From: an uncultured Dorea sp.
GTDB taxonomy: Bacteria; Bacillota; Clostridia; Lachnospirales; Lachnospiraceae
Assembly: GCA_910584095.1 (NCBI GenBank)
Contig: CAJTYU010000002.1
Location: 1-64,000, forward strand
Direction: 5' to 3'
DNA length: 64,000 bases
Of this stretch, positions 8,056 through 16,532 are shown piece by piece; positions within the stretch are counted from its first letter, which is position 1, and each line of letters starts with the position of its first letter. The notes beneath the pieces are model-generated. The model was not told where the DNA came from, did not search any database, and saw nothing but the letters and a program-made list of their open reading frames with translations. The position numbers and the translations under genes were made by a program.

Positions 8056-8856
8056 TTATGGGCGCTGTCCCATGCCGCCCTCCAGCGTAATGGTTTCGCC
8101 GCTCATATATTTGAAATCGGGCGAAGCAAGCTGCACGCAGACACGGCCGATTTCCTTTTCCGTATCGCCATAATGGCCGATTGGAGGCATCTTCACGTTT
8201 TGTTTAAAGGCTTCCGGGTAGGTTTTCTCAAAATTTTCAAGCTGTGCGGTCCAAGCCAGAGGACAGATAATATTTACATTGATGTTGTCTTTTCCCCATT
8301 CGGTAGCCGCTACCCTGGTCAGGCCGCGTACGCCCTCTTTAGCCGCCGCGTAAGCGCATTGGCCGAAATTTCCGAAGAGTCCGGCGCCGGAAGCGAAGTT
8401 GATCACGGAACCTTCTGTTTCTTTCAAATATGGATAGCAGGCCTTCATATAGTAAAAAGTTGCGTACAGACCGGAATATAACGCCAGATCAAACTGGTCT
8501 GTGGTATGCTCGGCCAGAGTCACGCCGGAGGCGGACGCCTGCGCGTTGTTGATCAATACGTCGATCCGTCCGAATTTCTCCATCGTCTGCTTTATTACGT
8601 TTGCCACTACCGATTCGTTGTCGGAGCCGGCGGATACGTCTGCCTGCACTGCCAGTACCTGAATACCGTACAGTCTCTCCAGTTCCTCTTTCGCATCTTC
8701 TAATTTCTTTCTGTTACGGCCGGTGATCACAAGGTTCGCCCCCTCCTTGGCGTAAGCGGTCGCGATGCCGTAGCCGATGGAGCCGCATCTGCCGTCGCTT
8801 AGTACCGAGCGGCCGCCTCCGGTGATAATCGCCGTCCTGCCTGTTAAAAATCCCAT
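8056..8856 (-). CDS. Short-chain dehydrogenase/reductase (SDR)
   Basis: Cytoplasmic NAD(P)-dependent oxidoreductase of 266 residues. It shows the SDR landmarks: N-terminal TGGG glycine motif, NNA (about 105), the catalytic Ser in FASGAG, the catalytic YxxxK pair in YAAAKEG, and a C-terminal substrate loop. The cofactor-binding loop is lengthened by about eight residues (SVLSDGRCG) between TGGGR and the SIGYGIA helix, which is unusual for classical SDRs. AAAGGAGG precedes the start. It stands alone between a terminator and a divergent reductase gene, so the substrate cannot be inferred; I see no bile-acid HSDH-specific signature. Confidence 0.9.
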   Translation of the reverse strand: MGFLTGRTAIITGGGRSVLSDGRCGSIGYGIATAYAKEGANLVITGRNRKKLEDAKEELERLYGIQVLAVQADVSAGSDNESVVANVIKQTMEKFGRIDVLINNAQASASGVTLAEHTTDQFDLALYSGLYATFYYMKACYPYLKETEGSVINFASGAGLFGNFGQCAYAAAKEGVRGLTRVAATEWGKDNINVNIICPLAWTAQLENFEKTYPEAFKQNVKMPPIGHYGDTEKEIGRVCVQLASPDFKYMSGETITLEGGMGQRP

Positions 8857-9064
8857 AGTAGTTTCCTCCTTTATTCATGTTCTTTCTTGAATCCTGTAAA
8901 AATAATCATAACATATTTTTAGAAAATAGACTAGCCAAACCAATTACTTAATATTCACTACACGTAACAGGCGGTCTGTGGATTGTCTAAGGGGCGAAGG
9001 CTGAACTGTACCACTACACTAGTGCGCTGGCCGATTGCAGCTTGGATAAATTCGGGAATTTTAA

Positions 9065-9093
9065 TTGTATTTTTGGACGTCGATAGATATACT
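9065..9093 (+). promoter_or_regulatory. Predicted sigma-A promoter of the siroheme reductase gene
   Basis: TTGTAT (9065-9070), 17 bases, TATACT (9088-9093). Transcription would begin near 9100, which supports the downstream start codon at 9145 and argues against any upstream in-frame extension. Confidence 0.6.
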
Positions 9094-9144
9094 ATATGCA
9101 TAGGATATGTTTATATGAAAAAAATAGGAGTAAGGAGCAGGAAG

Positions 9145-10671
9145 ATGCAGGAAACGGAATGGAAAAAAGATTATGAAGAATTTGAAAAAGTAACTAGGCA
9201 GTTCTATGCGGGACAGGTTTCGGTACCCCAGTATAAGGGATTTTCCGGCGGGTTCGGAAGCTATGCGCAGAGGGGAGGAAAAGCGGGGATGTTAAGGCTT
9301 CGCCTGCCGGGAGGAAGACTCTCAGTGGACAAGCTTGGATTTGTGGTTCGGTCGATGGAACAATATAAGATTGATAAGATCCATCTTACAACCTGCCAGA
9401 CGATCCAGCTCCATAACCTGAGCGCGGATGCAGTCTGTGACTTGGCCGTCGCCGCGCTGGAGCACGGGATTGTGACAAGAGGCGGCGGGGGGGATTTCCC
9501 GAGGAATGTGATGGCGTCGCCATTGTCAGGCGTGGAGAAAGGGGAATATTTTGATGTGCTTCCCTATGCAGAGGCGGCGGGCAGGTATTTGATGGGGCTC
9601 ATTAAGACGGTGAAACTGCCTAGGAAGCTGAAAGTATGCTTTTCTAATTCTCAGGCTAACCATACCCATGCAACATTCCGGGATCTTGGATTCGCGGCAA
9701 GAAAGGACGGCCTGTTTGATGTTTACAGCGCGGGCGGTCTGGGAAATAATCCCAAAATGGGCGTTTTGGTGGCGGAGGCGGTTTCAGGAAACCAGATTCT
9801 TTACTATGTAAAGGCTATGGTAAAGCTGTTCGTTTCCTATGGCAATTATGAGAACCGCGCGAAGGCTAGGACTCGGTATATGCAGGAGGTATTGGGTGAT
9901 AAATATGCAGAGGCGTATCGGGAAAAGCTGGCGGAGGCAATGCAGGAGGAGAATCTGGACATTCAGGCAGCGCAGGCGGAAGTTACGAAGAAACCGGACG
10001 GTATCCGGGTGGAGGACAGAAGGGCGATTCCCCAGAAGCAAGAGGGGCTGTATGCAGTGGAATACCATCCGGTCGGAGGCTGTCCGGCTCCAGCGAAGCT
10101 AAAGGAACTGTATGAGGCGGTGAAGGAAATGGATCAGGTTGAGCTTCGGATCGCACCGGACGAGAAACTGTATGTGATTAATCTTACCGGTATGGAGGCG
10201 GAGAAGATCCTTGGGATTACGAAAGACAGCGCGGGGACGGCGTTTGAAGCGTCCGTTGCATGTATCGGCGCGTCCATCTGCCAAGTTGGGCTGAGGGATT
10301 CCCAGAAGCTGCTCGCACAGTTAGCGGCCGCGTCAAGAGAATGGGGATATGAGGACGGCGTGCTGCCTAAGATCCATATTTCCGGTTGTCCGTCTTCCTG
10401 CGGAACCCATCAGATCGGAAGGATCGGACTGCGCGGGGCGGTGAAAAAGGTAGATGGGAAACCGCAGCCTGCGTTTGTGCTTACCGTAAATGGAAACGAC
10501 GAAGAAGGAAAAGAGCGGTTCGGAGAACAGGTTGGTACGATTGCAGAGGCAGAGATCCCGGTATTTTTTGAGGAACTCGGAAAAGAGGTTTCCGATGCGG
10601 GAATGAAGTTTGACCAGTGGTACGAAGGCCATGCGGACAGGTTTCTAGAGATTGCGGAACGTTACTGCTGA
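9145..10671 (+). CDS. Siroheme/[4Fe-4S] nitrite or sulfite reductase
   Basis: Reduces nitrite to ammonia or sulfite to sulfide using six low-potential electrons. The 508 residues have the two-fold repeated ferredoxin-like/catalytic architecture. Cluster ligands are a C-x5-C (CIGASIC) and a C-x3-C (CPSSC) near residues 375-420. Anion-binding Arg and Lys are visible in GMLRLRLPGG, FPRNVM and LPRKLKV. The usual TTRQ motif next to siroheme reads TTCQTIQLH here. Start chosen at 9145 with AAGGAG seven bases before it. It is a single-gene unit with no flavoprotein partner, so ferredoxin is the likely donor. Nitrite versus sulfite cannot be decided. Confidence 0.85.
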   Translation: MQETEWKKDYEEFEKVTRQFYAGQVSVPQYKGFSGGFGSYAQRGGKAGMLRLRLPGGRLSVDKLGFVVRSMEQYKIDKIHLTTCQTIQLHNLSADAVCDLAVAALEHGIVTRGGGGDFPRNVMASPLSGVEKGEYFDVLPYAEAAGRYLMGLIKTVKLPRKLKVCFSNSQANHTHATFRDLGFAARKDGLFDVYSAGGLGNNPKMGVLVAEAVSGNQILYYVKAMVKLFVSYGNYENRAKARTRYMQEVLGDKYAEAYREKLAEAMQEENLDIQAAQAEVTKKPDGIRVEDRRAIPQKQEGLYAVEYHPVGGCPAPAKLKELYEAVKEMDQVELRIAPDEKLYVINLTGMEAEKILGITKDSAGTAFEASVACIGASICQVGLRDSQKLLAQLAAASREWGYEDGVLPKIHISGCPSSCGTHQIGRIGLRGAVKKVDGKPQPAFVLTVNGNDEEGKERFGEQVGTIAEAEIPVFFEELGKEVSDAGMKFDQWYEGHADRFLEIAERYC

Positions 10672-10754
10672 TTCATGGGGGCAGTAGGGGAAGGGCCTTC
10701 TGCTAAGACGGACGGCCTGCGTTTCGTTTCATGGGAAGAAAGATAGCAATGTGC

Positions 10755-10817
10755 AAAATCCACAAAAAAAATGCTGCTTTCAGTAAGGTTTACAGCATAT
10801 TTTCTGTGGATTTTTTT
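10755..10817 (+). terminator. Rho-independent terminator after the siroheme reductase gene
   Basis: Outer arms AAAATCCACA (10755-10764) and TGTGGATTTT, plus an inner AAAATGCTG/CAGCATATTTT stem, then seven Ts. It separates this gene from the Rex-type promoter that follows. Confidence 0.92.
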
Positions 10818-10864
10818 GTTGGAAAAAATATGCTATTATTTTAACATTCCGGGCGAAAAATTGC

Positions 10865-10893
10865 TTGTTAATTACTTATCAATATGCTATCAT
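10865..10893 (+). promoter_or_regulatory. Promoter with Rex-like redox operator for the 13-gene reductive operon
   Basis: TTGTTA (10865-10870), 17 bases, TATCAT (10888-10893) form the promoter. Bases 10865-10882 read TTGTTAATTACTTATCAA, which matches the clostridial Rex consensus TTGTTAA-N4-TTAACAA at all but one or two positions and covers the -35. Rex is a repressor released by NADH, so the operon should rise when NADH/NAD is high. The rex gene is not in this window. Match seen in sequence; regulation inferred. Confidence 0.72.
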
Positions 10894-10976
10894 AATTGAG
10901 GGTAAGAGCAGAAAACGACATATTTCTGTTATCTTATCATAGACATAGAAAAAACAAAGTTAGAAGGAGAGAAAAC

Positions 10977-11924
10977 ATGAACAGCAAAATTACTATCATC
11001 GGAGCAGGAAGCGTTGGTTCAACAATTGCGTACACATTATCCGGAGAGGACATGGCGTCTGAGATCGTCATGATCGATATCAACAAGGAGAAGGTTGAAG
11101 GCGAAGTAATGGATATCGAGCAGGGTACATGTTTTAGGGACCCGATCTCCATCGTAGCAGGCGACTATGAGGATGCGAAGGATTCCGATATTGTTATCAT
11201 CACATCAGGCATTGCGCGTAAACCGGGTCAGACAAGAATCGAACTGGCGCAGACCAATGTTGATATCTTAAAGCAGATTACGCCGGAGATCGTAAAGGCG
11301 GCGCCGAACGCGCTTTATATTATCGTAAGTAATCCGGTTGATATTATGACCTATGTATTTACCAAGATTTCCGGATTACCAGAGAACCAGATCATCGGTT
11401 CCGGAACCATCTTAGATTCTGCGCGCCTGCGCTGCGGTCTTTCCGAGCATTTTGGCGTTGCCCAGAGAAATATCCACGCCTATGTATACGGCGAGCATGG
11501 GGATACTTCTTTCGTTCCATGGTCGGCAGCCAGAATTGCGGGCGTTAACGTAGACGATTACTATGAGATGATGCCGAAGATGGGCAAGGAGGCTAAGAAG
11601 CTGGACAAAGAGGCAATGCTTACTTACGTACAGAAGTCCGGAGGCGAGATCATTGCTAATAAGGGCGCTACCTTCTATGCGGTTACCAGAGGCGTGTGCA
11701 GATTATGCGGCATTCTGATGGCGGCATCCGAGTCTGTCTCTACGGTATCTTCCATGATGCACGGAGAGTACGGGATTGAAGACGTATGCTTAAGCACCCT
11801 TGCATTGGTAGGACCGAACGGAATCCAGAGCAAGATCCCGATGGCTCTTACCGATGAAGAGGTTGAGAAGCTGAAATACAGTGCGGATGCGCTGAAAAAG
11901 GTCATCGCTCAGATCGATATTTAA
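10977..11924 (+). CDS. Lactate/malate dehydrogenase family, predicted NAD-malate dehydrogenase
   Basis: NAD-dependent 2-hydroxyacid dehydrogenase of 315 residues. The Rossmann motif is GAGSVGS (9-15) with Asp34 for NAD. Catalytic residues N119, D147, R150 and H174 (GEHGDT) are present. The overall sequence is lactate-dehydrogenase-like. However, the specificity position (Gln102 in Bacillus LDH) is Arg81, in SGIARKPGQTR, and Arg at this site is the classic determinant of malate/oxaloacetate use. Being first in an operon with fumarase and fumarate reductase supports malate dehydrogenase. Automatic annotation would likely say L-lactate dehydrogenase. Start at 10977 with AGAAGGAG upstream. Confidence 0.85.
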   Translation: MNSKITIIGAGSVGSTIAYTLSGEDMASEIVMIDINKEKVEGEVMDIEQGTCFRDPISIVAGDYEDAKDSDIVIITSGIARKPGQTRIELAQTNVDILKQITPEIVKAAPNALYIIVSNPVDIMTYVFTKISGLPENQIIGSGTILDSARLRCGLSEHFGVAQRNIHAYVYGEHGDTSFVPWSAARIAGVNVDDYYEMMPKMGKEAKKLDKEAMLTYVQKSGGEIIANKGATFYAVTRGVCRLCGILMAASESVSTVSSMMHGEYGIEDVCLSTLALVGPNGIQSKIPMALTDEEVEKLKYSADALKKVIAQIDI

Positions 11925-11957
11925 ATTATATATTTTATAGAAAGGACAGCGAGAACT

Positions 11958-12752
11958 ATGAAGTACAGTTATTATCCGGGATGCACTTTGAGGACAAAGG
12001 CAAAAGATCTGGATGTTTATGCAAGGGCTTCAGCAGCGGCGCTTGGAATCGAACTGGAAGAGATTACGGACTGGCAGTGCTGCGGCGGCGTATATCCCCT
12101 TGGTACTGACGAGATTGCCACAAAGCTATCCTGTGTCCGCGCCTTGAATGAGGCGAAGGAAAAGGAACAAACGCTGGTGACGATGTGTTCTGCCTGCCAT
12201 CATGTGATGAAGCGCGTCAATGACGATATGAAGAATGTGGAAGATATCCGCACTAGGGCGAATAATTATATGGAACTTGACGAGCCCTATGCGGGAGAGG
12301 CAGAGGTTCTTCATTTTCTGGAGGTTCTCCGTGACAGGATTGGGTTTGAGGAGCTGAAAAAGAAGGTGGTGAATCCGCTGACTGGTAAGAAGATTGGGGC
12401 CTATTACGGCTGCCTGCTCCTTCGTCCCAGCAAACTGCTTGCATTTGACGACCCGGAGAATCCGAAGATTATCGAAGATTTTATCCGCGCAATCGGGGCG
12501 GAGCCGGTGGTTTACCCGTACCGCAATGAATGCTGCGGCGGTTACATATCCTTGAAGGAAAAGGAATTGTCAAAGAATATGTGCGAGAAGATTATGGAGA
12601 GCGCAGAAGGTTTCGGGGCGGAAATTTTGACCACGGCCTGTCCGCTGTGCCTGTATAATTTGAATAAAAGTACCGGCGCGAAGCTTCCGGTCGTTTACTT
12701 TACCGAGCTTCTGGCAGAGGCTCTCGGTGTGAAAGAGGAGGTGCAGGCGTAA
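11958..12752 (+). CDS. hdrB: Heterodisulfide reductase-like subunit B (two CCG domains)
   Basis: HdrB-type protein of 264 residues that holds two non-cubane [4Fe-4S] clusters and reduces a disulfide or passes electrons onward. Both CCG motifs are complete: C9, C41-C42, C77, C80 and C152, C192-C193, C228, C231. In methanogens the substrate is CoM-S-S-CoB, which Clostridia do not make; in sulfate reducers with Flx-Hdr the partner is thought to be DsrC, also absent here. The nearest candidate acceptor is the fumarate reductase encoded six genes downstream. It follows the dehydrogenase by 33 bases with AAAGGA, and its stop overlaps the hdrC start. Confidence 0.93.
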   Translation: MKYSYYPGCTLRTKAKDLDVYARASAAALGIELEEITDWQCCGGVYPLGTDEIATKLSCVRALNEAKEKEQTLVTMCSACHHVMKRVNDDMKNVEDIRTRANNYMELDEPYAGEAEVLHFLEVLRDRIGFEELKKKVVNPLTGKKIGAYYGCLLLRPSKLLAFDDPENPKIIEDFIRAIGAEPVVYPYRNECCGGYISLKEKELSKNMCEKIMESAEGFGAEILTTACPLCLYNLNKSTGAKLPVVYFTELLAEALGVKEEVQA

Positions 12753-13141
12753 TGAGTTCTGAGAAGAAACAGGCGGAGCTGATTAAGGAGATCAGCGGCG
12801 TAAACCCGCTGAAATGTATGAAGTGCGGCAAATGTTCTGCATCCTGCCCGTCCTATAACGAGATGGATATCAAGCCCCATCAGTTTGTATCCTATGTGAT
12901 CAATGAAGATATCGAGAGTCTGGTAAATTCCAAGTCTCTCTGGAAATGTCTCTCCTGCTTTGCATGTGTAGAGAGATGTCCGAGGGATGTGAAGCCAGGC
13001 AAGCTTATTGACGCTGCAAGGCAGGTTGTGGTGCGCCAGAAGGGACAGAATTACCTGCTGGCGGACGAGATACCGGAACTGCTGGATCCGGAGCTTCCGC
13101 AGCAGCTATTAGTCAGCGCATTCAGAAGGTATAGGAGGTGA
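12752..13141 (+). CDS. hdrC: Heterodisulfide reductase-like subunit C
   Basis: Small ferredoxin-like subunit of 129 residues linking HdrA to HdrB. It has two [4Fe-4S] motifs, C22-C25-C28-C32P and C66-C69-C72-C76P, the normal HdrC pattern. The ATG overlaps the hdrB stop by one base, so the two are translationally coupled as expected for a stable HdrBC module. No membrane segments are present, which marks it as the soluble HdrABC type and not HdrDE. Confidence 0.93.
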   Translation: MSSEKKQAELIKEISGVNPLKCMKCGKCSASCPSYNEMDIKPHQFVSYVINEDIESLVNSKSLWKCLSCFACVERCPRDVKPGKLIDAARQVVVRQKGQNYLLADEIPELLDPELPQQLLVSAFRRYRR

Positions 13142-13147
13142 GTCTAA

Positions 13148-15136
13148 GTGCAGAGGATCGGAGTATTTGTCTGCCACTGCGGAAGTAATATTGCCGCGAC
13201 GGTGGATGTAAGCAAAGTAGCAGAGATGGCTCTGATGGAGCCGGGCGTTGTCCATGCCGAAGACTACCAGTACATGTGTTCCGAGGCTGGACAGGCGAAG
13301 ATCGCGGCGGCGATTCAGGAGAAGAAATTAACAGGGATGGTGGTGTGTTCCTGCTCTCCCCGTATGCATGAGACAACATTCAGGAAAGCCGCGGAGCGTG
13401 CCGGCTTGAATCCGTATATGGTTGAGATCGCCAATATCAGAGAGCACTGTTCTTGGATCCATAAGGATATGGAGGAAGCTACGAAAAAGGCGGTTATCCT
13501 GATGAGGGCGGCGATTGCCAAAGTGAATTTAAACGCGCCCCTTCAGCCGGGAGAGAGCCGGGTAACCAAGAGAGCCCTTGTGATCGGCGGCGGTATCGCG
13601 GGTATCCAGACTGCGCTGGATATTGCGGACGCAGGCTACGAGGTGGATATTGTGGAGAAGACGCCGAGTATCGGCGGAAGGATGTCCCAGCTTGACAAGA
13701 CCTTCCCTACGCTTGACTGTTCCGCATGTATCCTGACGCCGAAGATGGTGGAGGCTTCCGCCCATGAGAAAATTAACATTTATACATACAGCGAAGTGGA
13801 GAAGGTCAGCGGATTCGTGGGGGATTTTACGGTAGATATCCGCAAGAAGGCCAGAAGCGTAGACATGGACAAATGTACCGGCTGCGGCGTTTGCCAGGAG
13901 AAGTGTCCGTCTAAAAAGGCGCCCAGCGAATTTAACAGAGGGTTAAATACCAGAAGCGCCATTTACACTCCATTCGCACAGGCAATCCCGAACGTGCCGG
14001 TGATTGACCGGGAAGCCTGCATCAAATTTAAGACCGGAAAGTGCGGCGTCTGCGCCAAAGTATGTCAGGCGGGAGCCGTCGATTATGAGCAAAAGGATGA
14101 AATCGTTACAGAAAAATATGGCGCTATCGTAGTTGCAACCGGGTTTGACACGATTACCCTTGATAAATATGACGAGTATGCATACAGCCAGAGCAAGGAC
14201 GTAATTACCTCCCTGGAGTTAGAGCGCGTCATGAATGCGGCGGGTCCGACCCACGGGCATTTAGAGCGCCTTTCTGATGGAAAAGCTCCGAAAGAGATCG
14301 TATTTATCCAGTGCGTGGGAAGCCGCTGCTCAGACGATCGGGGCAAGCCTTACTGTTCTAAGATCTGCTGTATGTATACAGCGAAGCATGCGATGCTGAT
14401 CCGGGATAAATATCCGGATGTGAACGTAACCGTATTTTACATCGACGTCCGTACGCCGGGCAAGAATTTTGACGAGTTCTACCGGAGAGCCGTAGAGCAG
14501 TACGGAGTGAATTATATTAAGGGACAGGTAGGAAAGGTCATCCCACAGCCAAACGGAAAGCTTCTGGTACAGGGTTCCGACCTGCTTGACAACAAACAGA
14601 TCTTAAAGGAAGCGGATATGGTAGTCCTTGCAACGGCCATTGAGCCGAATCCGGACGTGCGTAAGATTGCGACTATGCTGACGGCAAGTATCGATACCAA
14701 TAACTTCCTGACGGAAGCCCATGCGAAGCTTCGTCCGGTAGAGTCCCCCACCGCGGGAATCTTCTTATCAGGCGTGTGTCAGGGGCCGAAGGACATTCCG
14801 GAGACGGTTGCACAGGCGGGAGCCGCCGCTGTGAAGGCCATCGGGCTTCTTGCGAAGGATAAGCTGTTGACCAATCCGTGTACGGCACAGGCGGATATCT
14901 TACTGTGTAACGGATGTTCCACTTGTGAGAATGTATGTCCGTACGGCGCGATTACCTATGAGGATAAGGAAGTCAACGACCACGGAATCCGCGAGACGCG
15001 CCGGATTGCGGCAGTAAACAGCGCGCTGTGTCAGGGCTGCGGCGCATGTACCGTTGCCTGTCCGTCAGGAGCTATGGACCTGCAGGGCTTCTCAAATAGA
15101 CAGATTATAGCGGAGGTGGATGCAATATGTCGTTAG
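13148..15136 (+). CDS. hdrA: Heterodisulfide reductase-like subunit A, bifurcating flavoprotein
   Basis: FAD iron-sulfur protein of 662 residues, the site of flavin-based electron bifurcation in characterised HdrA complexes. Visible in order: an N-terminal HdrA domain with Cys pairs (C9, C11, C44, C67, C69), the FAD Rossmann motif GGGIAG (147-152), a ferredoxin motif at C243-C246-C249-C253, further Cys groups around 330-345, and a C-terminal two-cluster ferredoxin (CNGCSTCENVCP and CQGCGACTVACP). Full length, no fused MvhD. GTG start at 13148 with AGGAGGTG upstream; it overlaps flxD by ten bases. It should take electrons from FlxD and split them between ferredoxin and HdrBC. Confidence 0.93.
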   Translation: MQRIGVFVCHCGSNIAATVDVSKVAEMALMEPGVVHAEDYQYMCSEAGQAKIAAAIQEKKLTGMVVCSCSPRMHETTFRKAAERAGLNPYMVEIANIREHCSWIHKDMEEATKKAVILMRAAIAKVNLNAPLQPGESRVTKRALVIGGGIAGIQTALDIADAGYEVDIVEKTPSIGGRMSQLDKTFPTLDCSACILTPKMVEASAHEKINIYTYSEVEKVSGFVGDFTVDIRKKARSVDMDKCTGCGVCQEKCPSKKAPSEFNRGLNTRSAIYTPFAQAIPNVPVIDREACIKFKTGKCGVCAKVCQAGAVDYEQKDEIVTEKYGAIVVATGFDTITLDKYDEYAYSQSKDVITSLELERVMNAAGPTHGHLERLSDGKAPKEIVFIQCVGSRCSDDRGKPYCSKICCMYTAKHAMLIRDKYPDVNVTVFYIDVRTPGKNFDEFYRRAVEQYGVNYIKGQVGKVIPQPNGKLLVQGSDLLDNKQILKEADMVVLATAIEPNPDVRKIATMLTASIDTNNFLTEAHAKLRPVESPTAGIFLSGVCQGPKDIPETVAQAGAAAVKAIGLLAKDKLLTNPCTAQADILLCNGCSTCENVCPYGAITYEDKEVNDHGIRETRRIAAVNSALCQGCGACTVACPSGAMDLQGFSNRQIIAEVDAICR

Positions 15137-15567
15137 AAAAGAAAGAATTTAAACCAAAGATCGTCGCATTCTGCTGTAACTGGTGCAGCTATGCGGGAGC
15201 TGACTTAGCGGGCAGCAGCCGCCTGACCTATCCTGCGGATGTGAAGATCATCCGCGTTCCATGTTCCTGCCGTGTGAATCCCATGTTTGTCTTAAGAGCA
15301 TTTGAGAAAGGCGCGGACGGAGTAATCATGTGCGGGTGCCATCCGGGAGACTGCCATTACAGTACCGGTAATTTCTATGCAAGAAGGCGTATGACCCTGC
15401 TGTTCTCCATGCTGGATTACATCGGCGTGGAAAACGGACGTACCCGGGTAGAGTGGGTGTCCGCTGCGGAGGGCGTGAAGTTCTCTGAGACAATGAACAG
15501 CTTTGTAGAGAAGATTTATTCTCTCGGTGAAAATGTAAGATTGGGGGATTTAAGATGCAAGAGTTAG
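15127..15567 (+). CDS. flxD: MvhD/FlxD-type [2Fe-2S] electron-transfer subunit
   Basis: Protein of 146 residues of the MvhD family, which connects an electron-donating module (hydrogenase, formate dehydrogenase or Flx flavoprotein) to HdrA. Conserved Cys groups are CCNWCSYAG, PCSCRV and MCGCHPGDCHY. It overlaps hdrA upstream and flxC downstream (13 bases). With no hydrogenase genes nearby and with FlxC, FlxB and FlxA following, it fits the FlxD role of an NADH-dependent Flx-Hdr complex. Confidence 0.92.
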   Translation: MSLEKKEFKPKIVAFCCNWCSYAGADLAGSSRLTYPADVKIIRVPCSCRVNPMFVLRAFEKGADGVIMCGCHPGDCHYSTGNFYARRRMTLLFSMLDYIGVENGRTRVEWVSAAEGVKFSETMNSFVEKIYSLGENVRLGDLRCKS

Positions 15568-16529
15568 TAAACCGTGCAAAAGAGCTGCTGGCAGACGGGA
15601 CTGTGGCACGGGTTCTCGGCTGGAAGGCCGGAGACTTGCCTTATAATCCGGAGCCGGCTTACTTTGAGACGGCAGAAGAGATGGTTGATTTTGTTTACAA
15701 CGGCTTCTGCGGAGCAAATTTAAGTAAATATATGATTGAGGCCTCCAAGCTGGAGGGAAAGACCATGGTCTGCTTAAAGCCATGCGATACATACAGCTTT
15801 AACCAGCTGATCAAAGAGCACCGCGTAGACAGAGACAAGGCATACATCGTAGGCGTAGGGTGCAAGGGGAAGCTGGATATAGAGAAGATTAAAAAGAAAG
15901 GGATCAAAGGAATTGAACTGATCGGAGGCGCGGAACTTACCGACGAGGCGGACACCTTAACGATCCAGACTATTTACGGGGATAAGACTTGTTCTTATGC
16001 GGACGCCATGTTAGAGCGGTGTCATGTGTGCAAAGGCAAAGAACATATGGTATACGACGAGCTGGTCGGCGATTCCAAAGAGACCAAGGATGCGGAGCGT
16101 TTCGATACGGTGGCAGAGATCGAGGCCATGAGCCCGGAGGAGAAGTTTGCGTTTTTCCAGAAGGAACTGAGCAAATGTATCCGCTGCAACGCCTGCAGGA
16201 ATGTCTGTCCTGCCTGCAGCTGCCGCAAGTGCGTATTTGACAGCACCAAGTTCGACAGTTCCCAGAAGGCTAATGTGGATTCTTTTGAGGAGAAGATGTT
16301 CCATATCATCCGCGCTTTCCATGTGGCCGGAAGGTGTACGGACTGCGGCGAGTGCAGCCGCGTATGCCCGCAGGGGATCCCGCTCCACTTATTCAACCGG
16401 AAGTTTATCAAGGATATTGACGAGCTGTACGGCGAATATCAGGCAGGAGCAGATACCACGTCGAAAGCACCGCTTACCAACTACACGTTTGAGGATGCGG
16501 AACCAAGTATTGTAGGAAAGAGGGGATAA
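15555..16529 (+). CDS. flxC: FlxC-like iron-sulfur protein (FrhB-like plus 4Fe-4S dicluster)
   Basis: Protein of 324 residues with an N-terminal segment resembling coenzyme F420 hydrogenase/dehydrogenase beta-subunit proteins (VCLKPCDTYSF, VGVGCKG). A C-terminal dicluster ferredoxin follows (CIRCNACRNVCPACSC and CTDCGECSRVCPQG). It matches the FlxC subunit of Flx-Hdr clusters. It overlaps flxD and is three bases from flxB, with GGGGATTTAAG upstream of ATG in a tightly packed unit. Its likely job is electron relay from the FlxA flavin to FlxD and HdrA. Confidence 0.82.
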   Translation: MQELVNRAKELLADGTVARVLGWKAGDLPYNPEPAYFETAEEMVDFVYNGFCGANLSKYMIEASKLEGKTMVCLKPCDTYSFNQLIKEHRVDRDKAYIVGVGCKGKLDIEKIKKKGIKGIELIGGAELTDEADTLTIQTIYGDKTCSYADAMLERCHVCKGKEHMVYDELVGDSKETKDAERFDTVAEIEAMSPEEKFAFFQKELSKCIRCNACRNVCPACSCRKCVFDSTKFDSSQKANVDSFEEKMFHIIRAFHVAGRCTDCGECSRVCPQGIPLHLFNRKFIKDIDELYGEYQAGADTTSKAPLTNYTFEDAEPSIVGKRG

Positions 16530-16532
16530 TGT

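Noticed and set aside
8960..9040. tRNA-like stretch on the minus strand (TAGTGTAGTGGTAC followed by TTCAGCCTTCGCC, resembling the D arm and anticodon arm of a glycine tRNA)
   Set aside because: No T arm with GGTTCGA, no matching acceptor stem and no CCA end. At best a decayed fragment; not enough to call a tRNA or attachment site.
8983..9144. In-frame upstream extension of the siroheme reductase
   Set aside because: The extension lies across the predicted promoter (9065-9093), has no ribosome site, and shows no family similarity; 9145 has AAGGAG at good spacing.
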